Positions 8,236 to 16,252 are shown, numbered from the stretch's first letter. The stretch is DNA of 24,112 bases from Spirochaetaceae bacterium (GCA_028527945.1 JAQQAK010000223.1:1-24112), one strand, 5' to 3'. Program-made: numbers and translations. Notes: generated by a model from the sequence alone, not told the origin.

Positions 8236-9756
8236 TTATTTCTCAGTTTTTTTAAATTTTTCAAGCATAGCTCTAGGAGTTGTTGTAGGACGCTCATATC
8301 GAGGGATATCTTCATTGATACCCGCAAGATATTTCGCAATATCCTTTAATGGCTCCAGATCGTAACGGCTCATCATTGTGATTGTTTCCATAATAGGTGA
8401 ACCGCCTCCATGTACTCCAGCGACCATTTCTGCTCCTGAAAATGGTGAACAGAGTTTGTTTTCCATCATTCTGAAGGTTCTATGAGCGTCTTCTGCGGAG
8501 TATTCCGGATTACGTTTTGTATATTTAGCTACAAGCTCTGCTGTTTCAGGATCATAGTATGATTCTTCAGTCGGCAGAGATGCAGACATACCGCCTGCAA
8601 TATCAGCAAGTATTGAATATTCATTATAAATCTCACTTCCTGCAAGTCTTCTTCCTGCGTTAGTGAGGATTTCATCAGGAACATATGAACCGTTAGGGAA
8701 TTTTACAGCACGATGAGCACTTGCTTCACCAGCCGCAAAAACCAATTCAGCAGTTCCGATAATATGTGAAATCTTTTCCTGAACATGATCTTTCTTTAGG
8801 ATTCCATTGACATCTGCTACTAAAGTTGCTTGTGAAGCAAGTACTTCTGATACAGCAGCCTTACATCCAGTGTAAGAGTGTCTATGAAAATGAGCGAACA
8901 TAAGCGCAAGGTATCCTGCAAATTTAACAGCATCTGGATTTTCCAAACCGTTTAAGAATATACGGTCATTTGGAACAAAAACATCATCAAATATTGTCAT
9001 TGATTCAACATCACCGACTTCTGCTACAGGAGCCTGAAGTTTTGTTCTTTTTGCCTGAAGGCCAGGAAGACCCATGATTTTAATACCATCCCAATCTGCT
9101 GGAAGTGCAAAGGCTACCGCGTAGGCAGCATCTTTTGCTCCCATGAATCTTGTTGGAAGAGCAATTATTTCATCGGTATAAGGTGCAATTGAGTTACAGA
9201 CTTTAGCGCCTCTAACAACAATACCATCCTCTCTAACATCTACTATTCTGAGATATTGATCCGGATCTGGTTGTTCATGAGGTCTTATTCCTCTTACACC
9301 TTTTACATCAGTTTGGGCACAGTTACAAGTAAGGTCGTTCTTCTGGCAGTATTCAAGATATTTATTGAATCTCTCATGATATTTTGTACCATTTGCCTGA
9401 TCACAGTCGTAAGTTACAACAGCTAGCGCATTCATTGCGTCAGTACCCATACAGCGCTGAATACAGCCTCCAACCCTATGACAGAGAAGTTTTGTCATTC
9501 TCTGCTTGTTCAGGAGGTCTTCCTTTGATTGATGTATGTGGGTAAAGCGATTAATCTTTTCCCCTGTTATATGAGAGGTTGCAGTACAAACATCTTCGTA
9601 TTTAGGATCATTTGCGCAGTCATAAGTTTGCTTTATTACGTACAAGCCGCCTCTTAAGAAGTCTTCATCTCTTCCGTGTTTTTTTCCGTTTACATATATA
9701 TTGGGTTTCATTTTCTTAAGTCTTTCGACATAAGCATCATAGGATCCAATTCCCAT
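8236..9756 (-). CDS. 4-hydroxybutyryl-CoA dehydratase-like [4Fe-4S]/flavin enzyme, copy 2
   Basis: This 506-residue paralogue is clearly collinear with the protein at 3896-5467. Cluster ligands Cys98, Cys102, His291 and Cys298 are present, as are Tyr295, Lys299 and Gln100, with nearly the numbering of the Clostridium aminobutyricum enzyme (99, 103, 292, 299). A flavin-domain motif NCAQTDVKGVRG lies near residues 145-156. As in copy 1, the glutamate expected three residues before the His of HGGGSP is Ala. It follows the OCH-like gene (9904-10902) on the same strand after 147 bases packed with hairpins, and has a strong AAGGAGG ribosome binding site. The reaction is probably removal of water, or a double-bond shift, on an intermediate of the ring pathway. 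The exact substrate is unknown. Confidence 0.85.
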   Translation of the reverse strand: MGIGSYDAYVERLKKMKPNIYVNGKKHGRDEDFLRGGLYVIKQTYDCANDPKYEDVCTATSHITGEKINRFTHIHQSKEDLLNKQRMTKLLCHRVGGCIQRCMGTDAMNALAVVTYDCDQANGTKYHERFNKYLEYCQKNDLTCNCAQTDVKGVRGIRPHEQPDPDQYLRIVDVREDGIVVRGAKVCNSIAPYTDEIIALPTRFMGAKDAAYAVAFALPADWDGIKIMGLPGLQAKRTKLQAPVAEVGDVESMTIFDDVFVPNDRIFLNGLENPDAVKFAGYLALMFAHFHRHSYTGCKAAVSEVLASQATLVADVNGILKKDHVQEKISHIIGTAELVFAAGEASAHRAVKFPNGSYVPDEILTNAGRRLAGSEIYNEYSILADIAGGMSASLPTEESYYDPETAELVAKYTKRNPEYSAEDAHRTFRMMENKLCSPFSGAEMVAGVHGGGSPIMETITMMSRYDLEPLKDIAKYLAGINEDIPRYERPTTTPRAMLEKFKKTEK

Positions 9757-9783
9757 GGAAAACCTCCTTAAAATGAATTATAG

Positions 9784-9821
9784 AAACTTCTAATAAACAT
9801 AAATATGATTATTAGAAGTTT
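9784..9821 (-). promoter_or_regulatory. Leader hairpin of dehydratase copy 2, conserved with the one at 18521
   Basis: AAACTTCTAATAA pairs perfectly (13 bp) with TTATTAGAAGTTT around a 12-base loop, ending 27 bases before the start codon. Stem and loop match the hairpin before the ene-reductase gene at 18497, with two compensated base-pair changes. Confidence 0.65.
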
Positions 9822-9826
9822 TTGGG

Positions 9827-9858
9827 GTTTGCTTATTACTTATAAGCAATAAGCAAAC
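9827..9858 (-). repeat. Second hairpin between the OCH-like and dehydratase genes
   Basis: GTTTGCTTATT pairs perfectly (11 bp) with AATAAGCAAAC around a 10-base loop. A weaker third hairpin, ACTACT/AGTAGT, lies at 9873-9889. Neither has a downstream U-tract on the minus strand, so processing or partial attenuation is as likely as termination. Confidence 0.55.
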
Positions 9859-9903
9859 AAATCTTTTGATAAACTACTAAAAAAGTAGTCTTTAGAAGTT
9901 AAT

Positions 9904-10902
9904 CTATTTGATTTCGTCTTCGAACTGACCGCCGTTAACTCTAGGTCTAACAACTTTGCCCATTTTTTCAGCTTTCTTAACAAGTTCAGCTTCTTCATGT
10001 GCCCAGTCCCAGAAGTAGTTATCATGTGGTGAGTGCTCAGTAGCTGTTACGAACATTTCTGTAGAGAAAGCGTTTCTTGCTTCACTTGCAATGATTTTTT
10101 TCCAAGGAGCTCTAATCTGCTGTGTTGTGATTCTTCTTGTAACACGAGAACCTGTTCTCATGATAAGCTCAGCAATTTCGTGAGCTCTCTTGTAACATGC
10201 TTCAGTGTCTTCACAGATTTCGTTAACCATACCAAGCTGTAGAGCCTTACGAGCTGTAATGATTTCACCTGTAAGTTCAGCATAAGCATATCTCTTATAA
10301 CCCATCAACTCTCTCCATGCAAACTGGATACCATCACCAGGAACCATGTTTACTCTGAAGTGCATTTCTGTTGTCCATGCATCTTCTGTACAAAGAGTTA
10401 TGTCACTGTAAAGAACAAGGTCTGTGTGAAATGCTGCACCGTTCCAAACACCAATAGTAGGAACTTCTACATCAAAAATCTGACCTTCAATGTCATTTAT
10501 ACCATCATAGTACTGGTATTCATACATCTTCCATGCTTCATCTTCTTTTGAGCTGAATTCTGTTGCTTCAGGATCTTTACTTGAGTCCTTAGGATCAGGT
10601 CTACCCATAGATCTGATGAAGTCTTTACCAGTTCCACCAAGGATGATTACTTCATTTTCCGGATCTCGACCAGCCCAGTCAAAGAAGTAGTGTAGTCCCT
10701 GATGCGCAGGAGCTCCCCATCTCATTGAGTCTCCATCGGTATGAAGTCTTGCTTCAAGAATACCGTTTTCTCTCTTCATTGTCATACAATGTTTTAGCTT
10801 TTCTGAATACTCTTCAAAAGGCATGTGGGGAATTGTTCCCATTTCTTCATGTGGGGTAAATTTTCTTTTACCCGCATCAGATTCGTAATTTGGTCTAATC
10901 AT
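9904..10902 (-). CDS. 6-oxocamphor hydrolase-like beta-diketone hydrolase, copy 1 (crotonase superfamily)
   Basis: This 332-residue crotonase-fold protein is much closer to 6-oxocamphor hydrolase (OCH) than to an enoyl-CoA hydratase. Shared landmarks, compared from memory, are PFEEYSEKLK at the N-terminus, HTDGDSMRW, AHQGL, ENEVIILGGTG and MHFRVNMVPGDG. The OCH catalytic set maps with matching spacing: His67 (OCH His45), His159 (His122), His181 (His145) and Asp190 (Asp154). OCH hydrolyses a C-C bond in cyclic 1,3-diketones (retro-Claisen) and needs no CoA. An extra segment at about residues 95-130 and a C-terminal extension ending in NGGQFEDEIK make it longer than OCH (about 257). It is the first gene of an apparent minus-strand unit with dehydratase copy 2. 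The start has a GGAGG box. The ring substrate is not known. Confidence 0.8.
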   Translation of the reverse strand: MIRPNYESDAGKRKFTPHEEMGTIPHMPFEEYSEKLKHCMTMKRENGILEARLHTDGDSMRWGAPAHQGLHYFFDWAGRDPENEVIILGGTGKDFIRSMGRPDPKDSSKDPEATEFSSKEDEAWKMYEYQYYDGINDIEGQIFDVEVPTIGVWNGAAFHTDLVLYSDITLCTEDAWTTEMHFRVNMVPGDGIQFAWRELMGYKRYAYAELTGEIITARKALQLGMVNEICEDTEACYKRAHEIAELIMRTGSRVTRRITTQQIRAPWKKIIASEARNAFSTEMFVTATEHSPHDNYFWDWAHEEAELVKKAEKMGKVVRPRVNGGQFEDEIK

Positions 10903-10943
10903 TTATAGCCTCCGCTTATAATATAAAGTTATGAATAGATAAT

Positions 10944-10972
10944 ATTTTAGAATGAATGTGTTTAGAATGCAA
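10944..10972 (-). promoter_or_regulatory. Promoter of OCH-like copy 1
   Basis: On the minus strand, TTGCAT (10972-10967), 17 bases and TAAAAT (10949-10944) precede the gene by about 40 bases. The region 10903-11085 is shared with the divergent thioesterase gene. Confidence 0.45.
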
Positions 10973-11085
10973 GTAAAAAAGAGTAGTGATCTCAAAAAGT
11001 GATAGTTAGCAGTAATAAAACGATATGAAATTAATTATAAGCAAGATGATAAGGTTATAAACAACAATAATGAATAGGAATACAT

Positions 11086-11874
11086 ATGCATATTTTTGAT
11101 AACGATTTGGAATTAAAAGAAATTAAGAAGAATTATCTTAGAGCAGAAGTCGCCGATAACTGGTCGCATAGAGGTAATCTTAACGGTGGTTTCTTGTTAT
11201 CTTTAGCTGCCAAGGCTGCATCTTGTTTTAGTGAAAAAACAGGAAGTATGTTGATAACTGCTAACTATCTTGATAGAACACAGCCAGGAATCATTGATGT
11301 ACAAATAGAAGAATTGTCTAAATCAGGTAATTTTGATCGCTTTGAAGTAAGTCTTATTCAGAATGATAAAAAAGTGCTGAGAACTTTCTGCACTCTTTCA
11401 AAAAAAACTGGAAATACAGAAGATCTTGCATCTAATCAAGATTATCATCCTTCTGCTCTTGAAAAAGACTGTATAGAAATGTCGCGTCCTGGCGTCACAA
11501 CAATGTATGACTCTCTAAATGTTAGAATCGATCCAGCAACAGCCAGCTGGATGCAGGGAGAACTTAAAAAGCCTTCCAATGTTAGGGGGTGGTGTCGTTT
11601 TCGAGAGCCGCGTGATTTTGATCTATTTGCAGCAAATATGGCCGTAGATTGTTTTCCTCCTGCTATTTTTTCTTCTCTTGGTGCATCTGCCTGGGTTCCG
11701 ACTCTTGAGATGTCCGTATATATTACTCATAATCCTAAAGTAGATGTTTTATGGTCTGATTTTAGAACAAATTACATAACAGACGGAATATTACAGGAAG
11801 ACGGAATTGTAACTGATTCAGATGGAAATATTGTAGCTATTTCAAGACAAACTGCTGTTTATCGTTCCAAATAA
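11086..11874 (+). CDS. TesB-like double hot-dog acyl-CoA thioesterase
   Basis: This 262-residue protein has two hot-dog halves. The first has the NLNGGFLLSLAAKAA helix (residues 31-45) and ITANYLDRTQPG. The second has PTLEMSVYITHNP (206-217), LWSDFRTNYITDG and the closing AISRQTAVYR. In TesB-type enzymes the catalytic residues are an Asp in the second half, a Thr and a Gln. Here the Asp position seems to be Glu208, and Gln255 is present. It would hydrolyse an acyl-CoA in the cytoplasm. It is transcribed divergently from OCH-like copy 1, 183 bases away, and is followed after 193 bases by the SDR gene on the same strand. It may release a free acid product or relieve CoA trapping. Confidence 0.78.
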   Translation: MHIFDNDLELKEIKKNYLRAEVADNWSHRGNLNGGFLLSLAAKAASCFSEKTGSMLITANYLDRTQPGIIDVQIEELSKSGNFDRFEVSLIQNDKKVLRTFCTLSKKTGNTEDLASNQDYHPSALEKDCIEMSRPGVTTMYDSLNVRIDPATASWMQGELKKPSNVRGWCRFREPRDFDLFAANMAVDCFPPAIFSSLGASAWVPTLEMSVYITHNPKVDVLWSDFRTNYITDGILQEDGIVTDSDGNIVAISRQTAVYRSK

Positions 11875-11985
11875 GAGCATGATATAATAGATTTATGTTT
11901 GCTGGTAGGGGAGGATATTAGAGCTAAAGTTTGCTTTTGTGTAACGAAATATTACACCATATTAATGGATAAAAACGATATTATT

Positions 11986-12030
11986 ATGTCGTTAAATGAT
12001 ATAACATTAAATTGAAGCATGGTATATAAT
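11986..12030 (+). promoter_or_regulatory. Promoter and putative activator site of the SDR gene
   Basis: A TATAAT box stands at 12025-12030. The -35 is weak (AACATT or TAACAT near 12002-12008). Just upstream, ATGTCGTTAAATG (11986-11998) resembles motifs at other promoters here. AACGA/TCGTT (11974-11993) form a dyad with a 10-base spacer. Confidence 0.4.
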
Positions 12031-12067
12031 TAGCCAACTAAATTAATTTTTACAGAGGTTTAATAAT

Positions 12068-12829
12068 ATGGGAAGATTAGAAAATAAAATTGCAATTGTC
12101 ACTGGTGGAAATTCCGGTATTGGACGCGCAACTGCTATTCTTTTTGCAAAAGAAGGCGCAAAGGTTGTTATCAGCGGAAGAAGAGCAGAGGCAAATGCAA
12201 AAGTTATTGACGAAATCAAGGCTCAAGGCTGTGAAGGTTTTGCTGTACAGGCTGATGTTTCAAAGCAGGAAGACTGTAAGAAAATTATTGATGAAACTAT
12301 TGCCAAATATGGAAGAATTGATGTTCTTGTAAATAATGCTGGTATAGCAGACAAGCACATGCCTATTGATGCTTGTACTGAAGACTGGTACATGACTGTA
12401 TGTTTAATAGATCAGTTCTCTGTTTACTACATGACAAAATATGCTCTTGAGCATATGTCTAAAGCTGGAGAAGGTTCTATTGTAAATGTTTCATCTATTG
12501 GAAGTCAGGGTGTTGCTGGTATTTCTTACAGTGCTGCTAAAGCTGCTGTTAACGGTATGACAAAGAATATTGCTCTTAGATATGCTAAGACTGCTATTCG
12601 CTGTAATGCTGTAGCTCCAGGACCTACTCCAACTGCTTTAAATGCTCCTGAAGCAATGAAGTCATTTCATGCTGAATTTGCTGCAGAATGCGCAGAACAC
12701 TTGGATCTTACAGTTCCTGAAGCTCAGGCTGAAGATCAGGCAGAAGCAATCATGTACTTTGCAAGTGATGTATCTAAAGCTGTAACTGGACAGATTCTTT
12801 ACGTAGATCACGGAACAACTCTTTATTAA
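12068..12829 (+). CDS. Short-chain dehydrogenase/reductase
   Basis: This is a classical SDR of 253 residues. The dinucleotide-binding TGGNSGIG motif is at 12-19. SGRR at 36-39 follows beta-2; the arginines suggest NADP(H). Further landmarks are NNAG at 89-92, Ser142/Ser143, and the Tyr154-x3-Lys158 pair. The usual VNLxG segment that supplies the fourth catalytic residue, Asn, reads VCLIDQF (111-117), so this Asn is missing or shifted. The C-terminus ends in VDHGTTLY. It would oxidise or reduce an alcohol/ketone on a ring or chain intermediate. The relatives that come to mind are steroid- and phenol-ring-processing SDRs such as BaiA, but the substrate cannot be read from sequence. It has its own promoter and terminators, so it forms a single-gene unit. 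Confidence 0.88.
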   Translation: MGRLENKIAIVTGGNSGIGRATAILFAKEGAKVVISGRRAEANAKVIDEIKAQGCEGFAVQADVSKQEDCKKIIDETIAKYGRIDVLVNNAGIADKHMPIDACTEDWYMTVCLIDQFSVYYMTKYALEHMSKAGEGSIVNVSSIGSQGVAGISYSAAKAAVNGMTKNIALRYAKTAIRCNAVAPGPTPTALNAPEAMKSFHAEFAAECAEHLDLTVPEAQAEDQAEAIMYFASDVSKAVTGQILYVDHGTTLY

Positions 12830-12836
12830 GTTAATA

Positions 12837-12876
12837 GAGGCTCTTTAAAAGCCAACCGTGGTTTTGAAAGAGCCTC
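12837..12876 (+). terminator. Hairpin after the SDR gene
   Basis: GAGGCTCTTT pairs with AAAGAGCCTC (10 bp) eight bases after the stop codon, with some further pairing in the loop. No long T-run follows. It backs up the stronger terminator just downstream. Confidence 0.55.
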
Positions 12877-12887
12877 CATATACAAAA

Positions 12888-12929
12888 TAAAAAGCCCGGT
12901 GTTTTAACTTTCACCGGGCTTTTTTTTTA
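12888..12929. terminator. Bidirectional terminator between the convergent SDR and thioesterase genes
   Basis: AAAAAGCCCGGTG pairs with CACCGGGCTTTTT and is followed by further T. The A-run on the left gives a T-run on the minus strand, so it serves both converging genes. Confidence 0.9.
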
Positions 12930-12952
12930 TGAGAGTATTTATTCTTGATTGA

Positions 12953-13468
12953 TTAAATATCCAGAAGGGATATCAAACCAAACTCATTAGCAAACTTTTT
13001 AGAGCTGCATCTTCTCTCAAGACGTTGCTTGGCTCGTTCAGGAGCTGTTTCGTGGAGCTTTTTCTCATAATCTGTTTCAGGAATGACTGCTGGAATCTTT
13101 TTTTGCTTGCCTTCCTCGTCAAGTGCTACAAATGTCTGAAAAGCTGTCGCACAGACTGTTCGTTCTCCTGTTAGCATGTTTTCACCGACAATTTTAACAA
13201 AGACTTCCATTGATGTGTTGTGAGTCCATGTTACAAATGATTCCAAACATATTGTATGACCTATTTTGATAGGATGCAGAAAATCGACAGAATCTGTTGA
13301 TGCTGTTGTAACAGCAGAGCGAGCGTGGCGCATAGCTGATAGTCCTGCAATTTCATCAATTAATGCCATAGCATAACCTCCGAACATAGTCCCCAGGTTA
13401 TTTGCGTCTGGAGGTCCTACTATAACAGATTTAACTGCTCTTGATTTTCTAATTGGTTTAGCTTCCAT
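12953..13468 (-). CDS. Single hot-dog acyl-CoA thioesterase (YciA/ACOT type)
   Basis: This 171-residue protein has the family signature DANNLGTMFGGYAMALIDEI (21-40), including Asn24 and the likely catalytic Asp38. TTASTDSVDFLHPIKIGH follows at 54-71, then SMEVFVKIVGENMLTGE and the ALDEEGKQKKIPAVIP tail. The enzyme hydrolyses acyl-CoA esters and usually forms hexamers. It is unrelated in fold arrangement to the TesB-like protein at 11086. It lies 100 bases downstream of OCH-like copy 2 on the same strand, but a terminator separates them. The start has an AAGGAGA box. Confidence 0.88.
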   Translation of the reverse strand: MEAKPIRKSRAVKSVIVGPPDANNLGTMFGGYAMALIDEIAGLSAMRHARSAVTTASTDSVDFLHPIKIGHTICLESFVTWTHNTSMEVFVKIVGENMLTGERTVCATAFQTFVALDEEGKQKKIPAVIPETDYEKKLHETAPERAKQRLERRCSSKKFANEFGLISLLDI

Positions 13469-13507
13469 GCATTTCTCCTTAAGCTATAATAGCATTCAGA
13501 TTAAGAT

Positions 13508-13544
13508 AAAAAAAGGGATGATGTGAGAAATCTCACCTCATCCC
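13508..13544 (-). terminator. Terminator after OCH-like copy 2
   Basis: On the minus strand, GGGATGAGGTGAGA pairs with TCTCACATCATCCC (one mismatch) and is followed by seven T. It lies about 25 bases after the stop codon. Confidence 0.85.
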
Positions 13545-13568
13545 CTAAGAAAACTATCAAATAAATGA

Positions 13569-14564
13569 TTATTTGATTTCGTCTTCGAACTGGCCACCGT
13601 TGATTTTTGGTCTAACTATCTTACCCTGCTTTTCTGCTTCTCTAACAAGAGCAGCTTCTTCATGAGCATCATCCCAGTATTTTGCCTCATGTGGTGAGTG
13701 GTCAGTAGCTGTAACAAACATTTCTGTAGCAAAGCTGCTTCTGAGTTCTTTTGAGATATCTTCTTTCCATGGTGTTCTAAGAACCTGAGTAGTCATTCTT
13801 CTTGTAACTCTTGTACCAGCATGCATAATGAGCTCAGCAATTTCCCAAGCTCTGTCGTAAGCAGCATCAACGTCTTTGCAGATTTCGTTGATCATACCAT
13901 ACTTAAGTGCTTTTCTTGCTGTGATGATTTCACCAGTAAGCTCTGCATAAGCAAATCTTTTTCTACCCATGAGCTCTCTCCATGCAATCTGGATTCCGTC
14001 TCCAGGAACCATATTTGTTCTGAAGTGCATTTCTGTAGTCCATGCGTCTTCTGTAGCTATTGTGATATCACTGAATAGAACAAGGTCTGAGTGGAAAGTT
14101 GCACCGGCCCAAACACCGATAGTAGGAACTTCTACATCAAAGATCTGGCCTTCAATGTCGTTTGTTCCATCATAGTACTGGTAGTTGTACATTTTCCATG
14201 ATTCTTCTGGTTCTGAACCGAACTCTCGAGCTGGCATCCATTCGCCAGTCTTTTTGTTTATTCGACCAATTCCCTTAAAAGTATCAGGACCAATACCACC
14301 AAGAATTATAACCTCATTGTCGGGGTCTCTTCCTGCCCAGTCAAAGAAGTAGTGAAGACCCTGATGAAGTTCAGCTCCCCATTGTACAGGTCCGCCGTTT
14401 GTATGCATCTTGGCTTCAAGAATACCATTTTTTCTCTTCATCTTGATACAGTCTTTAAGTATCTCAGAGTACTCTTCGAAAGGTTTGTGTGGAATAGTGT
14501 AGAGTTCTTCGTGAGAAATCTCTTCTCTTTTTCCAGCATCTGATTCATAATTTGCTTTAATCAT
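13569..14564 (-). CDS. 6-oxocamphor hydrolase-like beta-diketone hydrolase, copy 2 (crotonase superfamily)
   Basis: This 331-residue paralogue is collinear with the protein at 9904-10902. The OCH-type residues are at His67, His158, His180 and Asp189, within HQGLHYFFDWAGRD, GATFHSDLVLFSDI and MHFRTNMVPGDG. The oxyanion-forming glycines of the crotonase fold are around IILGG. The two copies differ most in the inserted segment at about 92-125, which lies next to the active site in crotonases and may set substrate choice. The C-terminal NGGQFEDEIK is shared. A strong promoter with an internal palindrome precedes it and a terminator follows, so it is a single-gene unit. The predicted reaction is hydrolytic opening of a cyclic 1,3-diketone to a keto acid. 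Keeping two copies suggests two ring substrates or stereoisomers. Confidence 0.8.
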   Translation of the reverse strand: MIKANYESDAGKREEISHEELYTIPHKPFEEYSEILKDCIKMKRKNGILEAKMHTNGGPVQWGAELHQGLHYFFDWAGRDPDNEVIILGGIGPDTFKGIGRINKKTGEWMPAREFGSEPEESWKMYNYQYYDGTNDIEGQIFDVEVPTIGVWAGATFHSDLVLFSDITIATEDAWTTEMHFRTNMVPGDGIQIAWRELMGRKRFAYAELTGEIITARKALKYGMINEICKDVDAAYDRAWEIAELIMHAGTRVTRRMTTQVLRTPWKEDISKELRSSFATEMFVTATDHSPHEAKYWDDAHEEAALVREAEKQGKIVRPKINGGQFEDEIK

Positions 14565-14610
14565 TATTATACTCCTAAAAAAATAATTTGATTACTATAC
14601 CTTAAATGTT

Positions 14611-14668
14611 ATAATATCAGCTTAAGCTTATAACACAAGAGTCATTATTGACGATTCAAGCTTCAATA
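14611..14668 (-). promoter_or_regulatory. Promoter and operators of OCH-like copy 2
   Basis: On the minus strand, TTGTGT (14638-14633), 16 bases and TATTAT (14616-14611). A perfect palindrome AGCTTAAGCT (14619-14628) fills the spacer. Upstream lies the dyad TATTGA-N11-TCAATA (14646-14668), which contains TTGACGATTCAAG and sits where an activator would bind. Confidence 0.55.
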
Positions 14669-14792
14669 TTATAGATCAATTTTTATTAGTCAAGAGGTAT
14701 TAATAACTTTCTTTTTTACTGTTTAATTATCAAGTTTGAATGAATATATTTTTGTAAGATGTTAAAACTAACTGTTTAAATTAATTAAAAAT

Positions 14793-14835
14793 AAACAACA
14801 TTCCTCGGAGACTTGCTCCAGAGGGATGTTGTTTT
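14793..14835 (-). terminator. Terminator after MFS transporter 1
   Basis: AAACAACATTCCTC pairs with GAGGGATGTTGTTT, with an inner GGAG/CTCC hairpin. On the minus strand T-rich sequence follows. The region 14565-14971 holds this structure and the promoter of OCH-like copy 2, and no gene. Confidence 0.7.
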
Positions 14836-14971
14836 AACATTTTCAGTATGATTGTTTTAATAGTAATCAGAATATACTGAAAGTTAATGTGATAACAAGC
14901 ATATTTATCGTCAGAATTAAAGATAAATTATTGCTTTGTTATCTGGTATTAAAATATTTAACGTCTATAGT

Positions 14972-16240
14972 TTAGTTACTCTTTTCTTTAGTCATTGCTC
15001 TAAAAACAAAGCTCATAATAACTCCGAAAACGGCAAAAGCAACAGCTACTATATATGAAGCATTTGAAAAGGTTTTTGGAGTAGGTTTCATATTCTGCAT
15101 AATCATAGGTCCTAGTATTCCAGCAAGAGCGAAGCCTATAAACATAATACCAAAGTTCATAGTATTATTTTTAGATCCAAACTGATCTGCTGTGAACCCC
15201 GGGAGAACTCCCATTGTAGAACCAAAGGCAAAACCAACCATACATACACCTACTGTAAAGAGGCTGTTGTTTGCTGCTTCTGCTGATGCACTGCTGAAGA
15301 TTAGTAATAATCCTACGGCCGCAAGTGAAAGTGTAATTGTTAAAGTATTTATACGGCCTATCTTGTCTGATATCCATCCACTAGTTACTCTTCCAAAAGC
15401 ATTAAAGAGAGCAAGGCTCATAACGATATTTGCGGCAGCCACTGATGTCATTGCAAATGTTGTTTGATCTGTAGCAATGGCAAAGACCTGAGAAATAAGC
15501 ATAAGTCCACAGAAAGCTCCTGATAGTGTCATGCAAAGCATAACATAAAAAACAGGGTCAGCAAGCATTTCTTTCCAGTTTTTGTCCTTGGGAATTCTCA
15601 CATTCGGTTTTGGCGGTGGAGGAGTCCATCCTTCTGGCTGATAATTTTCCGGAACCTTTATAGTAAAGAAGGCGCCAATACAAATAATTGCCATATAAAC
15701 TATTCCAAGAACAATGAAAGTAGATGTTATGCCGTTTGTTGTTACTGCTCCGGCGGCATCTTTTATTGCGAATTTGTCGTAAACCATCCATCTTGCAACA
15801 GGAGCTAATATAACTGAACCTAGTCCGTAAGCCATTGTTGTTAAGCCACCAATAAGTCCTCGTTTATCAGGAAATAATTTTACTGTATTGTTTACAGTGC
15901 AGCCATAAACCAGACCCATTCCAAGTCCCATCATAATACCATAGCCGATAAACAATGAGGTGAATGTGTGGAAAATACCTGCTATCAAGCTTCCTCCACC
16001 AAATATAAGGCCTCCCGCAAATACAACCCATTTAGGACCTAAAACGTCATTGATTTTTCCACCGGAAATCATGGTAATAGGACCAACTGAGTTATTCAGG
16101 GTAAAGGCTATAGCAGTTTGAACACCAAGTAGTAAAGCCCAAGCTTTACCAAAAACGCTCCAGGCGTAGGCTGTTCCGATACAAAGGTTGATAATACAAC
16201 TGGCTATCAGTACTATCCAACGTCTTTTTTTCAACTCCAT
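14972..16240 (-). CDS. MFS transporter, oxalate/formate antiporter (OFA) type
   Basis: This 12-helix major facilitator protein has about 422 residues. The opening IVLIASCIINLCIGTAYAWSVFG... and the MMGLGMGLVYGCTVNNTVKLFPDKRGLIGG segment are typical of the OFA family (OxlT-like), whose members move small carboxylates. A cytoplasmic loop rich in Pro and Lys (WTPPPPKP) separates the halves. The longest frame starts at 16252, but the GGAGG ribosome binding site lies inside its first codons. The ATG at 16240 (MELKKRR) is therefore the better start. It lies between the OYE-like gene 1 and OCH-like copy 2, all on the minus strand. It probably imports the organic acid substrate of the cluster or exports an acidic end product. 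Confidence 0.85.
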   Translation of the reverse strand: MELKKRRWIVLIASCIINLCIGTAYAWSVFGKAWALLLGVQTAIAFTLNNSVGPITMISGGKINDVLGPKWVVFAGGLIFGGGSLIAGIFHTFTSLFIGYGIMMGLGMGLVYGCTVNNTVKLFPDKRGLIGGLTTMAYGLGSVILAPVARWMVYDKFAIKDAAGAVTTNGITSTFIVLGIVYMAIICIGAFFTIKVPENYQPEGWTPPPPKPNVRIPKDKNWKEMLADPVFYVMLCMTLSGAFCGLMLISQVFAIATDQTTFAMTSVAAANIVMSLALFNAFGRVTSGWISDKIGRINTLTITLSLAAVGLLLIFSSASAEAANNSLFTVGVCMVGFAFGSTMGVLPGFTADQFGSKNNTMNFGIMFIGFALAGILGPMIMQNMKPTPKTFSNASYIVAVAFAVFGVIMSFVFRAMTKEKSN

Positions 16241-16252
16241 AGAGTCCTCCAT

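Noticed and set aside
9904..10902. Calling the OCH-like proteins enoyl-CoA hydratases or BamA-type ring hydrolases
   Set aside because: The HF-x5-PGDG motif, the upstream His and the AHQGL segment match 6-oxocamphor hydrolase much better. The glutamate pair expected in an enoyl-CoA hydratase was not seen.
16252..16252. Upstream ATG as start of the OFA-type transporter
   Set aside because: The Shine-Dalgarno GGAGG lies inside the first codons of that longer form and is correctly spaced for the ATG at 16240.
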